Shown here one piece after another: positions 27,604 through 37,334 of a stretch of 64,000 nt of DNA. This stretch comes from Fodinibius halophilus (GTDB lineage: Bacteria; Bacteroidota; Rhodothermia; Balneolales; Balneolaceae), in contig NZ_JAALLS010000013.1 in NCBI RefSeq assembly GCF_011059105.1, positions 57,374-121,373 of the forward strand, written 5' to 3'. A program made the position numbers and the translations under genes. A model generated the notes under the pieces. It was given only the letters and a program-made list of their open reading frames with translations, was not told the DNA's origin and searched no databases. Each line of letters opens with the position of its first letter. Position 1 is the stretch's first letter.

Positions 27604-30600
27604 TTACGAGTCTTCTTTCTTAACATCTTCGAGTCGACGTTTCTCCTCTACTACTTCATAGTTCTCTATAACGTCACCCACTTTGATATCGTTGTAGTTG
27701 ACGATACTAAGACCACATTCGTAGCCGGTTTGTACTTCTTTAACATCGTCTTTGAAACGCTTAAGAGCATCAATTTCGCCATCATAGATAACCACACCGT
27801 CACGCACAACCCGTACCGGATTATTGCGTTTGATCTTACCGTCCGTCACATAACAACCGGCAATGGTTCCTACGCTGGAAACTTTAAAGATCTCTCGCAC
27901 TTCGGCATTTCCGGATAGTTTCTCACTAATTTCGGGTGAGAGCATACCTTCCATGGCATCTTTGACTTCATCTACGGCGTCATAAATAACGCTGAAGAGT
28001 CGTATATCGATCTCCTCTTCTTCGGCAACTTGTCGTGCATTGGATGTCGGACGAACCTGGAACCCAATAATAATCGCCTCAGAGGCAGAAGCCAGCAGTA
28101 CATCCGATTCGGTAATAGCACCGGCACCGGTATGGATTACATTAACAGAAACCTCTTCGTTACTCAATTTCTGCAGTGCACCGGAAAGTGCCTCAATAGA
28201 GCCGTCAACATCAGCCTTAATAATAAGGTTAAGATCATCCACCTCACCAAGGGCAAGACGCCTGGACAAGTCATCAAGACTCATGTGCTTAGATTGACGC
28301 AGTTCATGTTCACGTCGAATCTGCTGTCGCTGGTTAGCAATCTCTTTGGCCTTCTTCTCATCTTCGAGAACAACCAGCTTGTCACCGGCCTGTGGAATAT
28401 CATCAAAACCGGTAAGCTGTACAGGTTCTGACGGTCCGGCCGATTCTACACGATTACCAAGTTCATTTTCCATGGCCCGGACACGACCAAAGCATGGTCC
28501 GGCAACAAATGGGTCGCCAACTTCAAGCGTACCATTCTGTACAAGAATATTTGATACAATACCTTTTCCTTTATCAACGCGGGCTTCAAGAACAACTCCG
28601 TCTGCTTGTCGGTCAGGATTTGCTTTGAGTTCCATCAGTTCTGCTTCAATAAGAACTTTTTCGAGCAGATCGGGAATACCTTCACCGGTTTTAGCAGAGA
28701 CTTCTGCTGCCTGGTTCGTTCCGCCGTACTCCTCAACAATAACATCGTGCTCAGCAAGCTGCTGCTTAATCTTATCAGGATTGGCACCGGGCTTATCCAT
28801 CTTGTTAATCGCAACAATAATGGAAACACCGGCTGCTTTAGAGTGATTGATAGCCTCAATAGTCTGGGGCATCACTGCATCATCAGCAGCAACAACAAGA
28901 ATTACAATATCTGTAGCCTGGGCACCACGCGAACGCATAGCGGTAAAGGCTTCGTGACCCGGCGTATCCAGGAATGTAATAGGACGCCCGTCATCCGTTT
29001 CAACCTCATAAGCACCTACGTGCTGTGTAATACCACCGGCCTCGCCTTCGGCAACCTGTGATTTACGAATGTAATCAAGCAATGATGTTTTACCGTGATC
29101 TACGTGACCCATTACTGTAATAATAGGAGCACGTGGTTCCAGATCTTCCGGATCGTCTTCTTCAAGTTCAATTTCTTCAAGGCCTTCATCGGCATCAACA
29201 AATTCAACCTCATAGTTATACTCTTCTGCTACCAGTTCAATAGTGCTGGCATCCAGACGCTGGTTTATTGACACCATCATACCCAAGTTCATGCAGGTTG
29301 TAATCACATCATTGGGTTGAACATCCATCAGATCTGCAAGATCACTAACCGTAATAAACTCGGTTGCTTCAATTATCTGATCTTCTAACTCTTCGAGCTC
29401 TGCCTGCAGCTGCTCTTCTTCTTTACGCTCTTCTTTACGTTTACGACGACGTTTTTGTCGTTTACTACCGACAGTCTCGGAGGACTTCATTTTCTGAAGC
29501 GTTTCCTTCAGTTTCTTTTCAACATGGTCCTCGTCAACACCGCCTCCGCGTCGTTTTCGTTTTTTCTTCTTTTTCTTTTTGCTCTTTTTCTTCTTACCAG
29601 AATCTTTTTTCTTCTTATTCTTTTTGCGGTCTTTTTTACGCTTACGCTTTTTACGTCGTTTAGGCTTGCTGTCATCTACCTTAACCTTTCCAACGACTTT
29701 TGTACCCTTCAGCCTACCGGCTCTACCACGAATGACGCCTTGCTCTTTCTCTTCGTCATCCTCTTCATCTTTTGTTTCTTCAGACTCTTCTTTCTGTTCA
29801 TCAGAGTCTTCAGACTTTGCTTCTTTTTCTTCAGCTTCTTCGGGCTCTTTATCTTTGTCTGAATCTTCCTCAGAATCAGACTCTTTTGCTGTAGTTTCTT
29901 CTTTTTCTTCTTCAGACTCAGTTTCCTTTGCCTCAACAACCTCTTCTTTTTCCTCTTCAGGTTCAGCTTTTGCTTCGGCCTCTTTCTCAGTCTTTTCCTC
30001 AGCCTCGACCTTCTCTTCGGCTTTTTCTTCAGTATCGGTTACTTCTTCCGTTGCTTTCTCCTCTTCCTCAGTATCATCAACCTGGGCTTCGACTTCTTCT
30101 TTCTCTTCGGTCGGCTCTTCCTCTTCAGTTGCCTCTTGCGCAGGTTTTTCTTGAGGTTCTTCGTCCTCCTCACCTTCAGCTGTTTCCACTTCTTGTGGAG
30201 TATCATCTTCCTCTTCTTCATCAGCCGATTCGGGCTCTTGTTCTTCAGCCTCTTCTTCATCGGCTTTATCTTCCTGTGGCTCTAGCTGGGGCTCAACAGA
30301 TTTTTCCTCTTCCTGCTCCTCCTCATCTTGAGGTTTTAGCCCTTCAACCTCTTCCTCATCCTGAGGCTCAAGCGGCATATCTTCTTCGAGGGGCTCGAGG
30401 TAATCTTCTACCGAAACACTTTCGTTGCGGCTCGACCGAATTTGACTTCGGCGGTTTTCGTACTCCTCCTTTGCCTTTTCATGCTCTTGACTCTTGGCTT
30501 TATCAACGCCGTACACCTCTTCCAGCGCCTCATACATTTCGGGCGTTATTTTGGAATTGGGCTTATTAGCAATTTCAAAGCCTTCATCCGACAGTGAATC

Positions 30601-30675
30601 TACAATAGATGTAGTAGAGACATTAAATTCGGATGCAACTTTAAATAAACGTTTTGGCTTGGCCTTTCGGGACAT
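27604..30675 (-). CDS. infB: Translation initiation factor IF-2
   Basis: 1023 residues, long even for IF-2. It brings fMet-tRNA to the 30S subunit and promotes subunit joining. Order: IF2_N helix-turn-helix-like segment (about 3-55), an extremely acidic Glu/Asp-rich region (about 85-320), a Lys/Arg-rich region (about 335-440, including runs of Lys), a second IF2_N domain (about 455-510), then the GTPase (GHVDHGKT at about 522-529, DTPGHE, NKMD), and domains II-IV to the end. The acidic plus basic N-terminal blocks account for the extra length. On the opposite strand this low-complexity DNA opens long false frames. Confidence 0.97.
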   Translation of the reverse strand: MSRKAKPKRLFKVASEFNVSTTSIVDSLSDEGFEIANKPNSKITPEMYEALEEVYGVDKAKSQEHEKAKEEYENRRSQIRSSRNESVSVEDYLEPLEEDMPLEPQDEEEVEGLKPQDEEEQEEEKSVEPQLEPQEDKADEEEAEEQEPESADEEEEDDTPQEVETAEGEEDEEPQEKPAQEATEEEEPTEEKEEVEAQVDDTEEEEKATEEVTDTEEKAEEKVEAEEKTEKEAEAKAEPEEEKEEVVEAKETESEEEKEETTAKESDSEEDSDKDKEPEEAEEKEAKSEDSDEQKEESEETKDEEDDEEKEQGVIRGRAGRLKGTKVVGKVKVDDSKPKRRKKRKRKKDRKKNKKKKDSGKKKKSKKKKKKKRKRRGGGVDEDHVEKKLKETLQKMKSSETVGSKRQKRRRKRKEERKEEEQLQAELEELEDQIIEATEFITVSDLADLMDVQPNDVITTCMNLGMMVSINQRLDASTIELVAEEYNYEVEFVDADEGLEEIELEEDDPEDLEPRAPIITVMGHVDHGKTSLLDYIRKSQVAEGEAGGITQHVGAYEVETDDGRPITFLDTPGHEAFTAMRSRGAQATDIVILVVAADDAVMPQTIEAINHSKAAGVSIIVAINKMDKPGANPDKIKQQLAEHDVIVEEYGGTNQAAEVSAKTGEGIPDLLEKVLIEAELMELKANPDRQADGVVLEARVDKGKGIVSNILVQNGTLEVGDPFVAGPCFGRVRAMENELGNRVESAGPSEPVQLTGFDDIPQAGDKLVVLEDEKKAKEIANQRQQIRREHELRQSKHMSLDDLSRRLALGEVDDLNLIIKADVDGSIEALSGALQKLSNEEVSVNVIHTGAGAITESDVLLASASEAIIIGFQVRPTSNARQVAEEEEIDIRLFSVIYDAVDEVKDAMEGMLSPEISEKLSGNAEVREIFKVSSVGTIAGCYVTDGKIKRNNPVRVVRDGVVIYDGEIDALKRFKDDVKEVQTGYECGLSIVNYNDIKVGDVIENYEVVEEKRRLEDVKKEDS

Positions 30676-30770
30676 AAATTTTATTTCTGAAAGTACGTTC
30701 TAAAGTTTTCTGTTAAGCAGTTCGCTTATATGTACAAGGTAAAACAGGATTATCGGAAATGTAAGTTCAA

Positions 30771-32027
30771 TTACAACTCCTCATCATCAAATTCATAAGC
30801 AATAATATCGATGATACGCTCTGCCTGATCCTCAGTAATTTCACCTTCTGTTCGGCGAACAATTTCTTCTTCGTCTAAATCGAGCACCTGGCGAGCCGTA
30901 TCACAACCGATCTCGTGCAGCAGTTCAATTACTTCAGGACCGAAGTCAATTTCAAACTCTTGCAGATCGATATCATCTTCTTCCTCTACCTCTCGGTAAA
31001 CATCGATCTCACAACCTGTCAGGTTCGAAGCCAGGCGGATATTCACCCCACCTTTACCAATGGCCTTAGAAACCTCATCAGCCGGTACAAGCACTTTTGC
31101 ATGCTTGCCGTCATCACTCAAGTCTACACTTAATACCTTAGCTGGCTGCAGCGCTCGTTTAATAAATTCGTGTTTATCATCAGTATAGTTGATGACGTCA
31201 ATATTTTCATTTTGCAGTTCCCTGACAATAGCGTGGATACGAATTCCCTTCATCCCCACACATGCACCAACGGGATCAACACGTTCGTCGTGCGAACGAA
31301 CGGCAACCTTCGAACGATCGCCGGGATCACGTGCGATACGAACAAGATCAATAATACCATCAAAAACTTCCGGAATCTCGTTCTCAAAAAGTCGTTCGAG
31401 AAATATCGGTGATGTTCGAGAAATAATTACTGAAGGGTTTCCGTGATATCGCTTCACTTCTTTTACAACGGCACGGATCGTATCTCCTTTTCGGTACTTA
31501 TCTTTATAAATCTGTTCATCTTTAGGAAGCACCAGCTCAACACCGTTGTGATTAACAAGCATTTCGCGGTTACGAATCTGATAGACATCACCGAGCACAA
31601 TCTCGCCCACCCGGTCAGAGTATTCCTCAAAAATATTATCTTTCTCAATTTCACGAATCCGCTGAGCCAGCTGCTGCCGAGCCATCATCACCGCACGGCG
31701 TCCGAAGTCTTGAATCGAAAGCTCTTGTGCATATTCATCATACAACTCCAGGTCCGGATCATTCTTTTGAGCTTCTTCCAACGTAATTTCCTGAACCTCA
31801 TCAGTAAGTTCCTCTTCGGGAACCACTTCGCGAATGTGCAAAATCTGAATCTCACCTCGATCCGCATTCAGGATAACCTCAAAAGCATCATCGGAACCAT
31901 ACTTCTTTCGAATCATTGTGCGAAAGACATCTTCCAAAATCGACAACAAAAGATCCTTGCCCATATCTTTGTCTTTCGCAATTTCAGCAAAAGATTGAAT
32001 AATTTGTTTTGAAACGTCGTTTGACAT
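30771..32027 (-). CDS. nusA: Transcription termination/antitermination factor
   Basis: 418 residues. Binds RNA polymerase and nascent RNA. NusA N-terminal domain (about 1-125), S1 domain (about 130-200, VLGDVYQIRNREMLVNHNGVE-like), and tandem KH domains (about 200-345, with VGACVGMKGIRIHAIVREL and GKGGVNIRLASNLTGCEIDVY). A short acidic helix-hairpin-helix-like C-terminus follows (about 360-418). The length and the place between rimP and infB are standard. Confidence 0.97.
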   Translation of the reverse strand: MSNDVSKQIIQSFAEIAKDKDMGKDLLLSILEDVFRTMIRKKYGSDDAFEVILNADRGEIQILHIREVVPEEELTDEVQEITLEEAQKNDPDLELYDEYAQELSIQDFGRRAVMMARQQLAQRIREIEKDNIFEEYSDRVGEIVLGDVYQIRNREMLVNHNGVELVLPKDEQIYKDKYRKGDTIRAVVKEVKRYHGNPSVIISRTSPIFLERLFENEIPEVFDGIIDLVRIARDPGDRSKVAVRSHDERVDPVGACVGMKGIRIHAIVRELQNENIDVINYTDDKHEFIKRALQPAKVLSVDLSDDGKHAKVLVPADEVSKAIGKGGVNIRLASNLTGCEIDVYREVEEEDDIDLQEFEIDFGPEVIELLHEIGCDTARQVLDLDEEEIVRRTEGEITEDQAERIIDIIAYEFDDEEL

Positions 32028-32051
32028 CAGTGTACTCCAGTATTCTTAAAA

Positions 32052-32513
32052 TTATTTGAATGAAGGGATTATTTTCGTTTCTACCAGATCATCAAAAGGT
32101 ACGGCAAGAGTCGACTCATCCTCCAACTCGATTATAATTTCATCTTTCAGAATTTCGCGCAAGACACCTTCAACCTTGCGATACTCACCATTTTCTTTGT
32201 ACTTCACTTTTGCCTGGCGCCCTTTATTTTTGGGATATTGGCGTCGATCCACAAGGGGACGACTCAATCCCGGCGACGATACATTCATACGATATTTTCC
32301 GGAGAAAATATCATGCGCATCCATCAAAAAGCTTATCTCATTGCTAATATCGGCACATTCATCCATATTAACACCCCGGTCTTCGGCATCTATTGAGATC
32401 CATACCTCGGGTGTATCACCACCTTTAATTTCCACATCAATGAGGAAAAAGTCGGTGGTTGAAAGAACCGATTCAGCAACTTCTGCGATCTTATCTGTAA
32501 CTTTGTTTGACAC
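32052..32513 (-). CDS. rimP: Ribosome maturation factor RimP
   Basis: 153 residues from GTG 32513. A GTG at 32564 would add 17 residues, but the likely promoter at 32575-32605 would then leave only a few bases of leader, and the start SNKVTDKIAEVAESVL matches the usual RimP N-terminus. Assists 30S assembly. Features are the FLIDVEIKGG strand, DECADISNEIS helix and the GKYRMNVSSPGLSRPLVDRRQY motif before an SH3-like C-terminus. First gene of the rimP-nusA-infB-rbfA-truB-ribF run. Confidence 0.93.
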   Translation of the reverse strand: MSNKVTDKIAEVAESVLSTTDFFLIDVEIKGGDTPEVWISIDAEDRGVNMDECADISNEISFLMDAHDIFSGKYRMNVSSPGLSRPLVDRRQYPKNKGRQAKVKYKENGEYRKVEGVLREILKDEIIIELEDESTLAVPFDDLVETKIIPSFK

Positions 32514-32574
32514 GATTTTGGCAATTATAGGTACAAAAAAAAGTGAGGACCTCTCGGCGCTCACTCAAAGCAAT

Positions 32575-32605
32575 CAAAGATATTGTTAATCCGCCTAAAA
32601 AACAA
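32575..32605 (-). promoter_or_regulatory. Promoter of the rimP-nusA-infB operon, Bacteroidota type
   Basis: Minus strand: TTG (32605-32603), exactly 20 nt, TATCTTTG (32582-32575). This is identical in box sequence and spacing to the rpsO promoter. It implies a transcript start near 32568 and supports the GTG at 32513 as the rimP start. Confidence 0.8.
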
Positions 32606-32786
32606 CTGTTTAAAATGGGATTATCATGCTCCCTATCTTCGTTAAACTACTTTAGTTGTTTTCATAAGATAATAAACGTATATAAACCGTGCAGTTTTTT
32701 AATTTTTTAATAAAAATTTTATGTCAGCTTTTGCTATAATTGAGGTTCGAATCTTTTTGTATAATACAATCCAAAACATATTTCCT

Positions 32787-35672
32787 ATGCGAACACTCCT
32801 GCTAATCCTATTCAGCTTTTTTATAAGCACCCCGGCCCTTATTGCCCAGAGTGTTGATATAACCCCTACTACTTCAACCGAACGTATCCAATCGATTGAA
32901 CAGCGCCAACAAATGCGTAGCAGTTCTGTATTTAAAGAATATCCTCTTCGTAATATCGGCCCCGTAGTAATGGGGGGACGCATTACAGACTTTGCGGTAG
33001 AAGAAGGAAAAGCACGAAAATTCTATGTCGCTTTTGCTTCGGGCGGAGTTTTTGAAACCGATAACAGTGCCAACACCCTTGAACCGATCTTTGATCACCA
33101 GGGAACACTTACCATAGGTGATATTGCCATCTCCAACGCCGACAAAGATATATTATGGGTGGGAACCGGCGAAAATAACAGTAGTCGATCAAGCTATGCA
33201 GGAACAGGCGTTTATAAAAGTGAGGATGGAGGAGATAGCTGGAAATTTGCAGGACTTCCCGGTTCTCAACATATCGGAAGAATTGTCACGCATCCCAGTA
33301 ATCCGGATATCGCATGGGTTGCAAGCCTCGGTCCCCTCTACTCTACCAACGATGTACGGGGCGTCTATAAAACAACTGATGGCGGCAAAACATGGAATCG
33401 CACTCTTACTCCCGCCGACAGTACCGGTGTTATCGATCTTGTGATCCATCCCGATAACCCCAACAAGTTGTGGGCTACCACCTGGGAACGACATCGACAG
33501 GCTTGGAACTTTGATGAAGCGGGAGAAGGTTCGGCCATTTACCTGTCTGAAGATGGTGGAGAGAGCTGGGAAAAATCGATGAAAGGATTCCCTAAGGGAG
33601 AGTTCGTTGGACGCATAGGTATTGATGTAAGTGAAAGTAACCCTGACATCATGTATGCATTCCTGGATAACCAAAAGGAATCGAAGACAAAAAAGGAGGT
33701 TGATGAAGATCAGCTTACCCAACAAGATTTTGTTGAAATGAGTAAAGAGGAATTCCTTGAACTTGATAATAAAAAACTGAACAAATTTTTACGCAGTAAT
33801 GGATTCCAAAAGAAGTATACTGCTGAATCTGTTAAAGAAGACGTCCGAAACGGTGAGTATACCCCCAAGGCTTTAGCGGACTACCTGGGCGGGGATGCCA
33901 ACGATGCTCTTTTTAACACCAGTATCGAAGGTGCGCAGGTATATCGGTCTGAGGACGGCGGTAAAAGCTGGAAAATGGTGAACAGTTATGATCTGGATAA
34001 CCTGATTTTTACCTACGGATACTATTTCGGCGAAGTTCGTATTGCGCCCGACGATCCCGATGAACTATATATTATGGGTGTTCCGATGCTAAAATCAGAA
34101 GATGGAGGTAAAACCTGGGCACCGGTAGCCGAAAACCAGGATGTACATGTCGACCACCAGGCCTTGTGGATTGATCCCAATGATTCTGAGCATCTGCTGC
34201 TCGGTAATGACGGAGGGCTGTACGAAAGTCATGATGGAGGTGAGAACTTCATCCATCATAATAACGCCCCGGTGGGACAGTTTTATACCGTAGCTGTGGA
34301 TATGGAAAAGCCCTATAATGTCTATGGAGGCCTACAAGATAATGGCGTTTATACCGGCTCCTCGCAGGGCTCACCCAACGACGGCAACCATTGGGAACGT
34401 CTCTTTGGCGGTGATGGCATGCATGTAGCAGTACATCCCGAAAACAGTGATATTGTTTATACTGGTTTCCAGTTCGGTAACTATTTCAAAATAAACAGGT
34501 CTAAAAGTAAGTATAACCGCATAACACCACGCCACGAAATTGGAGAAGCCCCCTACCGCTTTAATTGGAACACCCCGGTAGAGATGAGCAATCACAATCC
34601 GGATATTCTCTATTTTGGATCGCAGAAAATTAATCGCACCATGGACGGCGGCAAGAGCTGGACGACCATCAGTCCCGATTTAACCAAGGATCTGCCCAGC
34701 GGCAACGTGCCCTATTCTACACTTACAACCATTTCAGAGTCCCCCAAAGACTTTAGCGTTATCTGGGCGGGTACTGATGATGGCAACATCCAGGTAACAA
34801 AAGACGGCGGCAAGAGCTGGGAGCTCGTTTCTGAAGATCTACCTCAACGACGATGGGTCAGCGAAGTACAGGCTTCTCCCCACGACCCTGCCACAGCTTA
34901 TGCTTCTCTAAACGGCTACCGTTTCGATGAATTTAAAACCTACGTCTACAAAACAACTGATTACGGACAAAGCTGGAAATCGATCAAAGGGAATTTGCCT
35001 GAAGATGTTGCTAACGTGATTGTCCAAGACCAAGAAAATCCGGACCTTTTATTCGCGGGCCTCGACCATGGAACCTATACCAGTTTTGATGACGGTGAGA
35101 ACTGGCATCTGATTAATAAAATCCCCAATGTGGCTTCTTATGATATGGTTGTTCATCCACGAGACAATGAACTGGTTGTTGGCACGCATGGGCGCAGCAT
35201 CTATGTAATGGACCTAGAACCTGTACGTACCGTCGCCAAGCAAACTGACAAAGAAATAATAGCACTGGCAACCAATGAGGTTCGTCATTCTGGCAGCTGG
35301 GGCAACCAACGTGTTGCTTATCGCCCTGTTAATGAACCCGAAGTAGAATGGTTATACTGGGTTGATGATCAAAAAGCTGAAAATGAAACTGTTACCATTA
35401 CCATAAAAGATAAAGACGGTGAGACAAAGAAAGAGCTTACTGACAAAGCACAGTACGGTTTCAACACCTTTAACTGGAACTTGTTAGTAAAAGAAGCAGA
35501 AAAAGAAAGTGAAACTAACTCTTATCTCAATCCGGGAACGTATACAATCACTTATGAACTCAATGGATTTACTGATGAAACCACATTTAAAGTTGTTGGC
35601 CGTAATAATGGCCGTAATGCTTCTGAGCGCATGTTCTCAAGCCCAGAAGAAATCGAATTCGAAGAGCACTAA
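32787..35672 (+). CDS. Secreted sortilin-like BNR/Asp-box propeller protein
   Basis: 961 residues from ATG 32787 (signal peptide MRTLLLILFSFFISTPALIAQ); an upstream in-frame ATG at 32721 would put 22 residues before the signal and is disfavoured. Ten Asp-box motifs of the S/T-x-D-x-G-x-x-W type are visible (SEDGGDSW, TTDGGKTW, TTDYGQSW, SFDDGENW and others), which fits a large sortilin/VPS10-type propeller. A charged helical insertion lies at about 290-370. Often annotated 'glycosyl hydrolase', but I see no glycosidase active site. The last 98 nt overlap the next gene in another frame, so its final 33 residues may be a recent extension. Confidence 0.85.
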   Translation: MRTLLLILFSFFISTPALIAQSVDITPTTSTERIQSIEQRQQMRSSSVFKEYPLRNIGPVVMGGRITDFAVEEGKARKFYVAFASGGVFETDNSANTLEPIFDHQGTLTIGDIAISNADKDILWVGTGENNSSRSSYAGTGVYKSEDGGDSWKFAGLPGSQHIGRIVTHPSNPDIAWVASLGPLYSTNDVRGVYKTTDGGKTWNRTLTPADSTGVIDLVIHPDNPNKLWATTWERHRQAWNFDEAGEGSAIYLSEDGGESWEKSMKGFPKGEFVGRIGIDVSESNPDIMYAFLDNQKESKTKKEVDEDQLTQQDFVEMSKEEFLELDNKKLNKFLRSNGFQKKYTAESVKEDVRNGEYTPKALADYLGGDANDALFNTSIEGAQVYRSEDGGKSWKMVNSYDLDNLIFTYGYYFGEVRIAPDDPDELYIMGVPMLKSEDGGKTWAPVAENQDVHVDHQALWIDPNDSEHLLLGNDGGLYESHDGGENFIHHNNAPVGQFYTVAVDMEKPYNVYGGLQDNGVYTGSSQGSPNDGNHWERLFGGDGMHVAVHPENSDIVYTGFQFGNYFKINRSKSKYNRITPRHEIGEAPYRFNWNTPVEMSNHNPDILYFGSQKINRTMDGGKSWTTISPDLTKDLPSGNVPYSTLTTISESPKDFSVIWAGTDDGNIQVTKDGGKSWELVSEDLPQRRWVSEVQASPHDPATAYASLNGYRFDEFKTYVYKTTDYGQSWKSIKGNLPEDVANVIVQDQENPDLLFAGLDHGTYTSFDDGENWHLINKIPNVASYDMVVHPRDNELVVGTHGRSIYVMDLEPVRTVAKQTDKEIIALATNEVRHSGSWGNQRVAYRPVNEPEVEWLYWVDDQKAENETVTITIKDKDGETKKELTDKAQYGFNTFNWNLLVKEAEKESETNSYLNPGTYTITYELNGFTDETTFKVVGRNNGRNASERMFSSPEEIEFEEH

Positions 35673-36069
35673 AAAGGAAGGGCGAACGATCACTTATGAG
35701 CGTTCGGTCTCTTTTCTGTCTACCCAGAACGATACGCTCTCTACTGTAGATGTTGCCGTGGCAGATGAAGATGCTGAACGCAATCAGGGCCTGATGGATG
35801 TACGAGATCTTCCAGAATCCAAGGGGATGCTGTTTATCTTCGAAAATAACCAGCCCCGCAGCTTCTGGATGGCCAATACCCCCTTACCTCTGGACATTAT
35901 TTTTGTGAATAAGGATTACGAAATTGTTCGCATCCATCACAGCACCCAACCCTTTTCGGAAAAGAGTTTTGCTTCAGAACAGCCGGCAAAGTATGTAATC
36001 GAAACGAACGCCGGGTACTGTATATCTCATGATCTACAAGAAGGGATGAAAGTGAGCTTTGACGAATAG
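35575..36069 (+). CDS. DUF192-family lipoprotein
   Basis: 164 residues from ATG 35575. The start gives a complete lipoprotein signal, MKPHLKLLAVIMAVMLLSAC (Cys20), which argues strongly for it, although it lies inside the 3' end of the previous gene. The DUF192 domain (about 50-160) shows NQGLMDVRDLPESKGMLFIFE, SFWMANTPLPLDIIFVNKDYEIV and AKYVIETNAG. The family is small, extracytoplasmic and of unknown biochemical role. Upstream frame open to 35509 is not used. A weak hairpin plus T-run follows the stop. Confidence 0.88.
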   Translation: MKPHLKLLAVIMAVMLLSACSQAQKKSNSKSTKKEGRTITYERSVSFLSTQNDTLSTVDVAVADEDAERNQGLMDVRDLPESKGMLFIFENNQPRSFWMANTPLPLDIIFVNKDYEIVRIHHSTQPFSEKSFASEQPAKYVIETNAGYCISHDLQEGMKVSFDE

Positions 36070-36084
36070 CAATGCATTGCAATG

Positions 36085-36101
36085 GAGCTTAGGCTCTTTT
36101 T
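36085..36101 (+). terminator. Weak terminator after the DUF192 gene
   Basis: GAGC-TTAG-GCTC followed by TTTTT. The stem is only 4 bp, and a 12-nt palindrome GCAATGCATTGC (36069-36080) precedes it, so this is a low-confidence call. Confidence 0.3.
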
Positions 36102-36301
36102 CTCATTTCGAGGGCCTTGCTAAATCTGAATTCAGTACTCAAAACTGAGGAGTCAGGAGTTTAGAAATCAGAATAGATCTTGCTTTGTAATGTTCCCAAA
36201 CTAAGGAGTTTCTCCTCCCCGAGAGGGAAACACCTTAAAGCAATTTTGACTATTGACTGCTTGAAAGCTTTTCGAGGCTTCCAAGCTTTAATACCACCTC
36301 A

Positions 36302-36355
36302 TGTCATCCTGAACCATGTGCTGAGCTCGGTGAAGTATCTCTTTCAGGATTTCTA
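36302..36355 (+). repeat. Dispersed palindrome family B, copy 2
   Basis: Starts TGTCATCCTGAACCATGTGC and continues TGAGC-CGG-GAAGTATCTCTTTCAGGAT. Differs from 44301-44354 at only a few positions. Confidence 0.75.
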
Positions 36356-36602
36356 TAAAAAGGCGGAAAAAAAGTTTCAATACATTCGTCTTGCTCACTT
36401 TTTCAGTCAAGAAAAAAACGAACCAATACTTGGAGTATTTATTGCGGGTTATTCATCTCCCTTTGAAGGGAGTGCCGCGAAGCTTGAGGGATGTTCAGCC
36501 CTTATGTTATCTTAAGCTGAATATAGAATAGAGCTACTATGTTTTAAGTCTTCATTTGTATAGGGACAAAATAAGATATTATTTCCCTTTGTAGGTCCTG
36601 CC

Positions 36603-36631
36603 CATAGCGCGAGCGTCTCGCTCGTGCTATG
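36603..36631. repeat. Strong 13-bp hairpin
   Basis: CATAGCGCGAGCG-TCT-CGCTCGTGCTATG. Thirteen pairs (one G-T) around a 3-nt loop. Looks like a repeated palindromic element, though no second copy is in the window. Confidence 0.7.
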
Positions 36632-36670
36632 TCGCCGTATAAATTACCGCCAGACCTTGCTCAACGGGTA

Positions 36671-36690
36671 CACGGTCAAGGATGACCGTG
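36671..36690. repeat. CACGGTCA hairpin
   Basis: CACGGTCA (36671-36678) and TGACCGTG (36683-36690) with a 4-nt loop, 40 nt after the previous hairpin. Confidence 0.6.
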
Positions 36691-36867
36691 CTACATTATA
36701 GTGCCCGATAAGGCGTAATCAATCTCCCATTACTACGCACAAGGCTTTGTAGAGCAAGCTAAACCCCTCTTCTCTACCCTGTGCACCGAGACTTCAGTGT
36801 AGGTGGAAGAGGTATTTTATAGATGCTCATTATATGCATTAGAATTTACTTCTTGAACTCTTGCGTT

Positions 36868-36973
36868 CTTCCTTGTGGTTCTATCGGTGAAAGAGCTGTG
36901 AGTATGAACCGAAGGAGCTGCAGCTATGCGCCTCGAAGTTTTAACGTAGTGGCGGAGGATGACCGGGAGTTTT
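36868..36973 (+). repeat. Dispersed repeat family D, copy 1
   Basis: About 106 nt related to 44125-44230. The best-conserved core is GAGCTGCAGCTATGCGCCTC followed by GAAGTTTTAACGTAGT. Roughly 80% identity over the last 68 nt by eye. Not palindromic overall, unlike the other families. Confidence 0.7.
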
Positions 36974-37050
36974 CTGCCCAGAAGTTTTATGGTTGCTGTG
37001 TTTCAGTGATTAATGCAGCACAGCGGTGTTCCAGTGATTCATGTAATTCG

Positions 37051-37079
37051 TTTCAACGCAGAGCATTGAAACGAGATAA
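37051..37079 (+). repeat. Dispersed palindrome family A, copy 3
   Basis: TTTCAACGCAGAGCATTGAA then ACGAGATAA; arms TTTCAACGC and GCATTGAAA around AGA. Confidence 0.75.
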
Positions 37080-37276
37080 GGAGACTCCAATTGCTCAGCT
37101 GACAGACAGGATGACATCTCTTTAGTAGGATAAATAAGGGAAAAACTCTCCGGTCTATTTTTTAGCTATGTAGGTGGAGATCGTCGCGCTGCGATTTACT
37201 CCACTCACGATGAGAGGCGTTGAGGGACAAGCTACTATTCTTAACCAGCTAATTATTTCTTAGAATACCTGGCCTC

Positions 37277-37309
37277 GTCGGACGGCTGAGGTTGCCGTCC
37301 GGCGAATTA
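37277..37309 (+). repeat. Dispersed hairpin family E, copy 1
   Basis: GTCGGACGGCTGAGGTTGCC then GTCCGGCGAATTA. The arms GGACGGC and GCCGTCC pair perfectly. A second copy with a damaged arm is at 43558-43590. Confidence 0.7.
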
Positions 37310-37334
37310 TATAAAGGAAAATAAAAAGACAGGC

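Larger units (their letters stand above)
36102..37334. other. Gene-free, repeat-rich intergenic zone II
   Basis: About 1.2 kb without a credible gene. It contains, in order, a family B repeat (36302), a 13-bp GC-rich hairpin (36603), a CACGGTCA hairpin (36671), a family D repeat (36868), a family A repeat (37051), a decayed GGAGATCGTCGCGC-type element near 37171 and a family E hairpin (37277). Each of families A, B, D and E has another copy elsewhere in the window. Short frames here (for example 36180-36515 and 36823-37125) run through these repeats and are not called. Confidence 0.6.

Noticed and set aside
28030..30569. Long plus-strand open frames opposite infB
   Set aside because: They are antisense shadows of the Glu- and Lys-rich low-complexity DNA of IF-2 (Ser/Phe/Leu/Gln-rich nonsense products).
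32787..35672. Calling the BNR protein a glycosyl hydrolase
   Set aside because: Asp-box repeats alone do not show glycosidase activity and no sialidase Arg triad or catalytic Tyr/Glu pattern was evident.
36180..37125. Frames of 100-111 codons in zone II
   Set aside because: They span families B, D and A repeats; translation products are unlike proteins.
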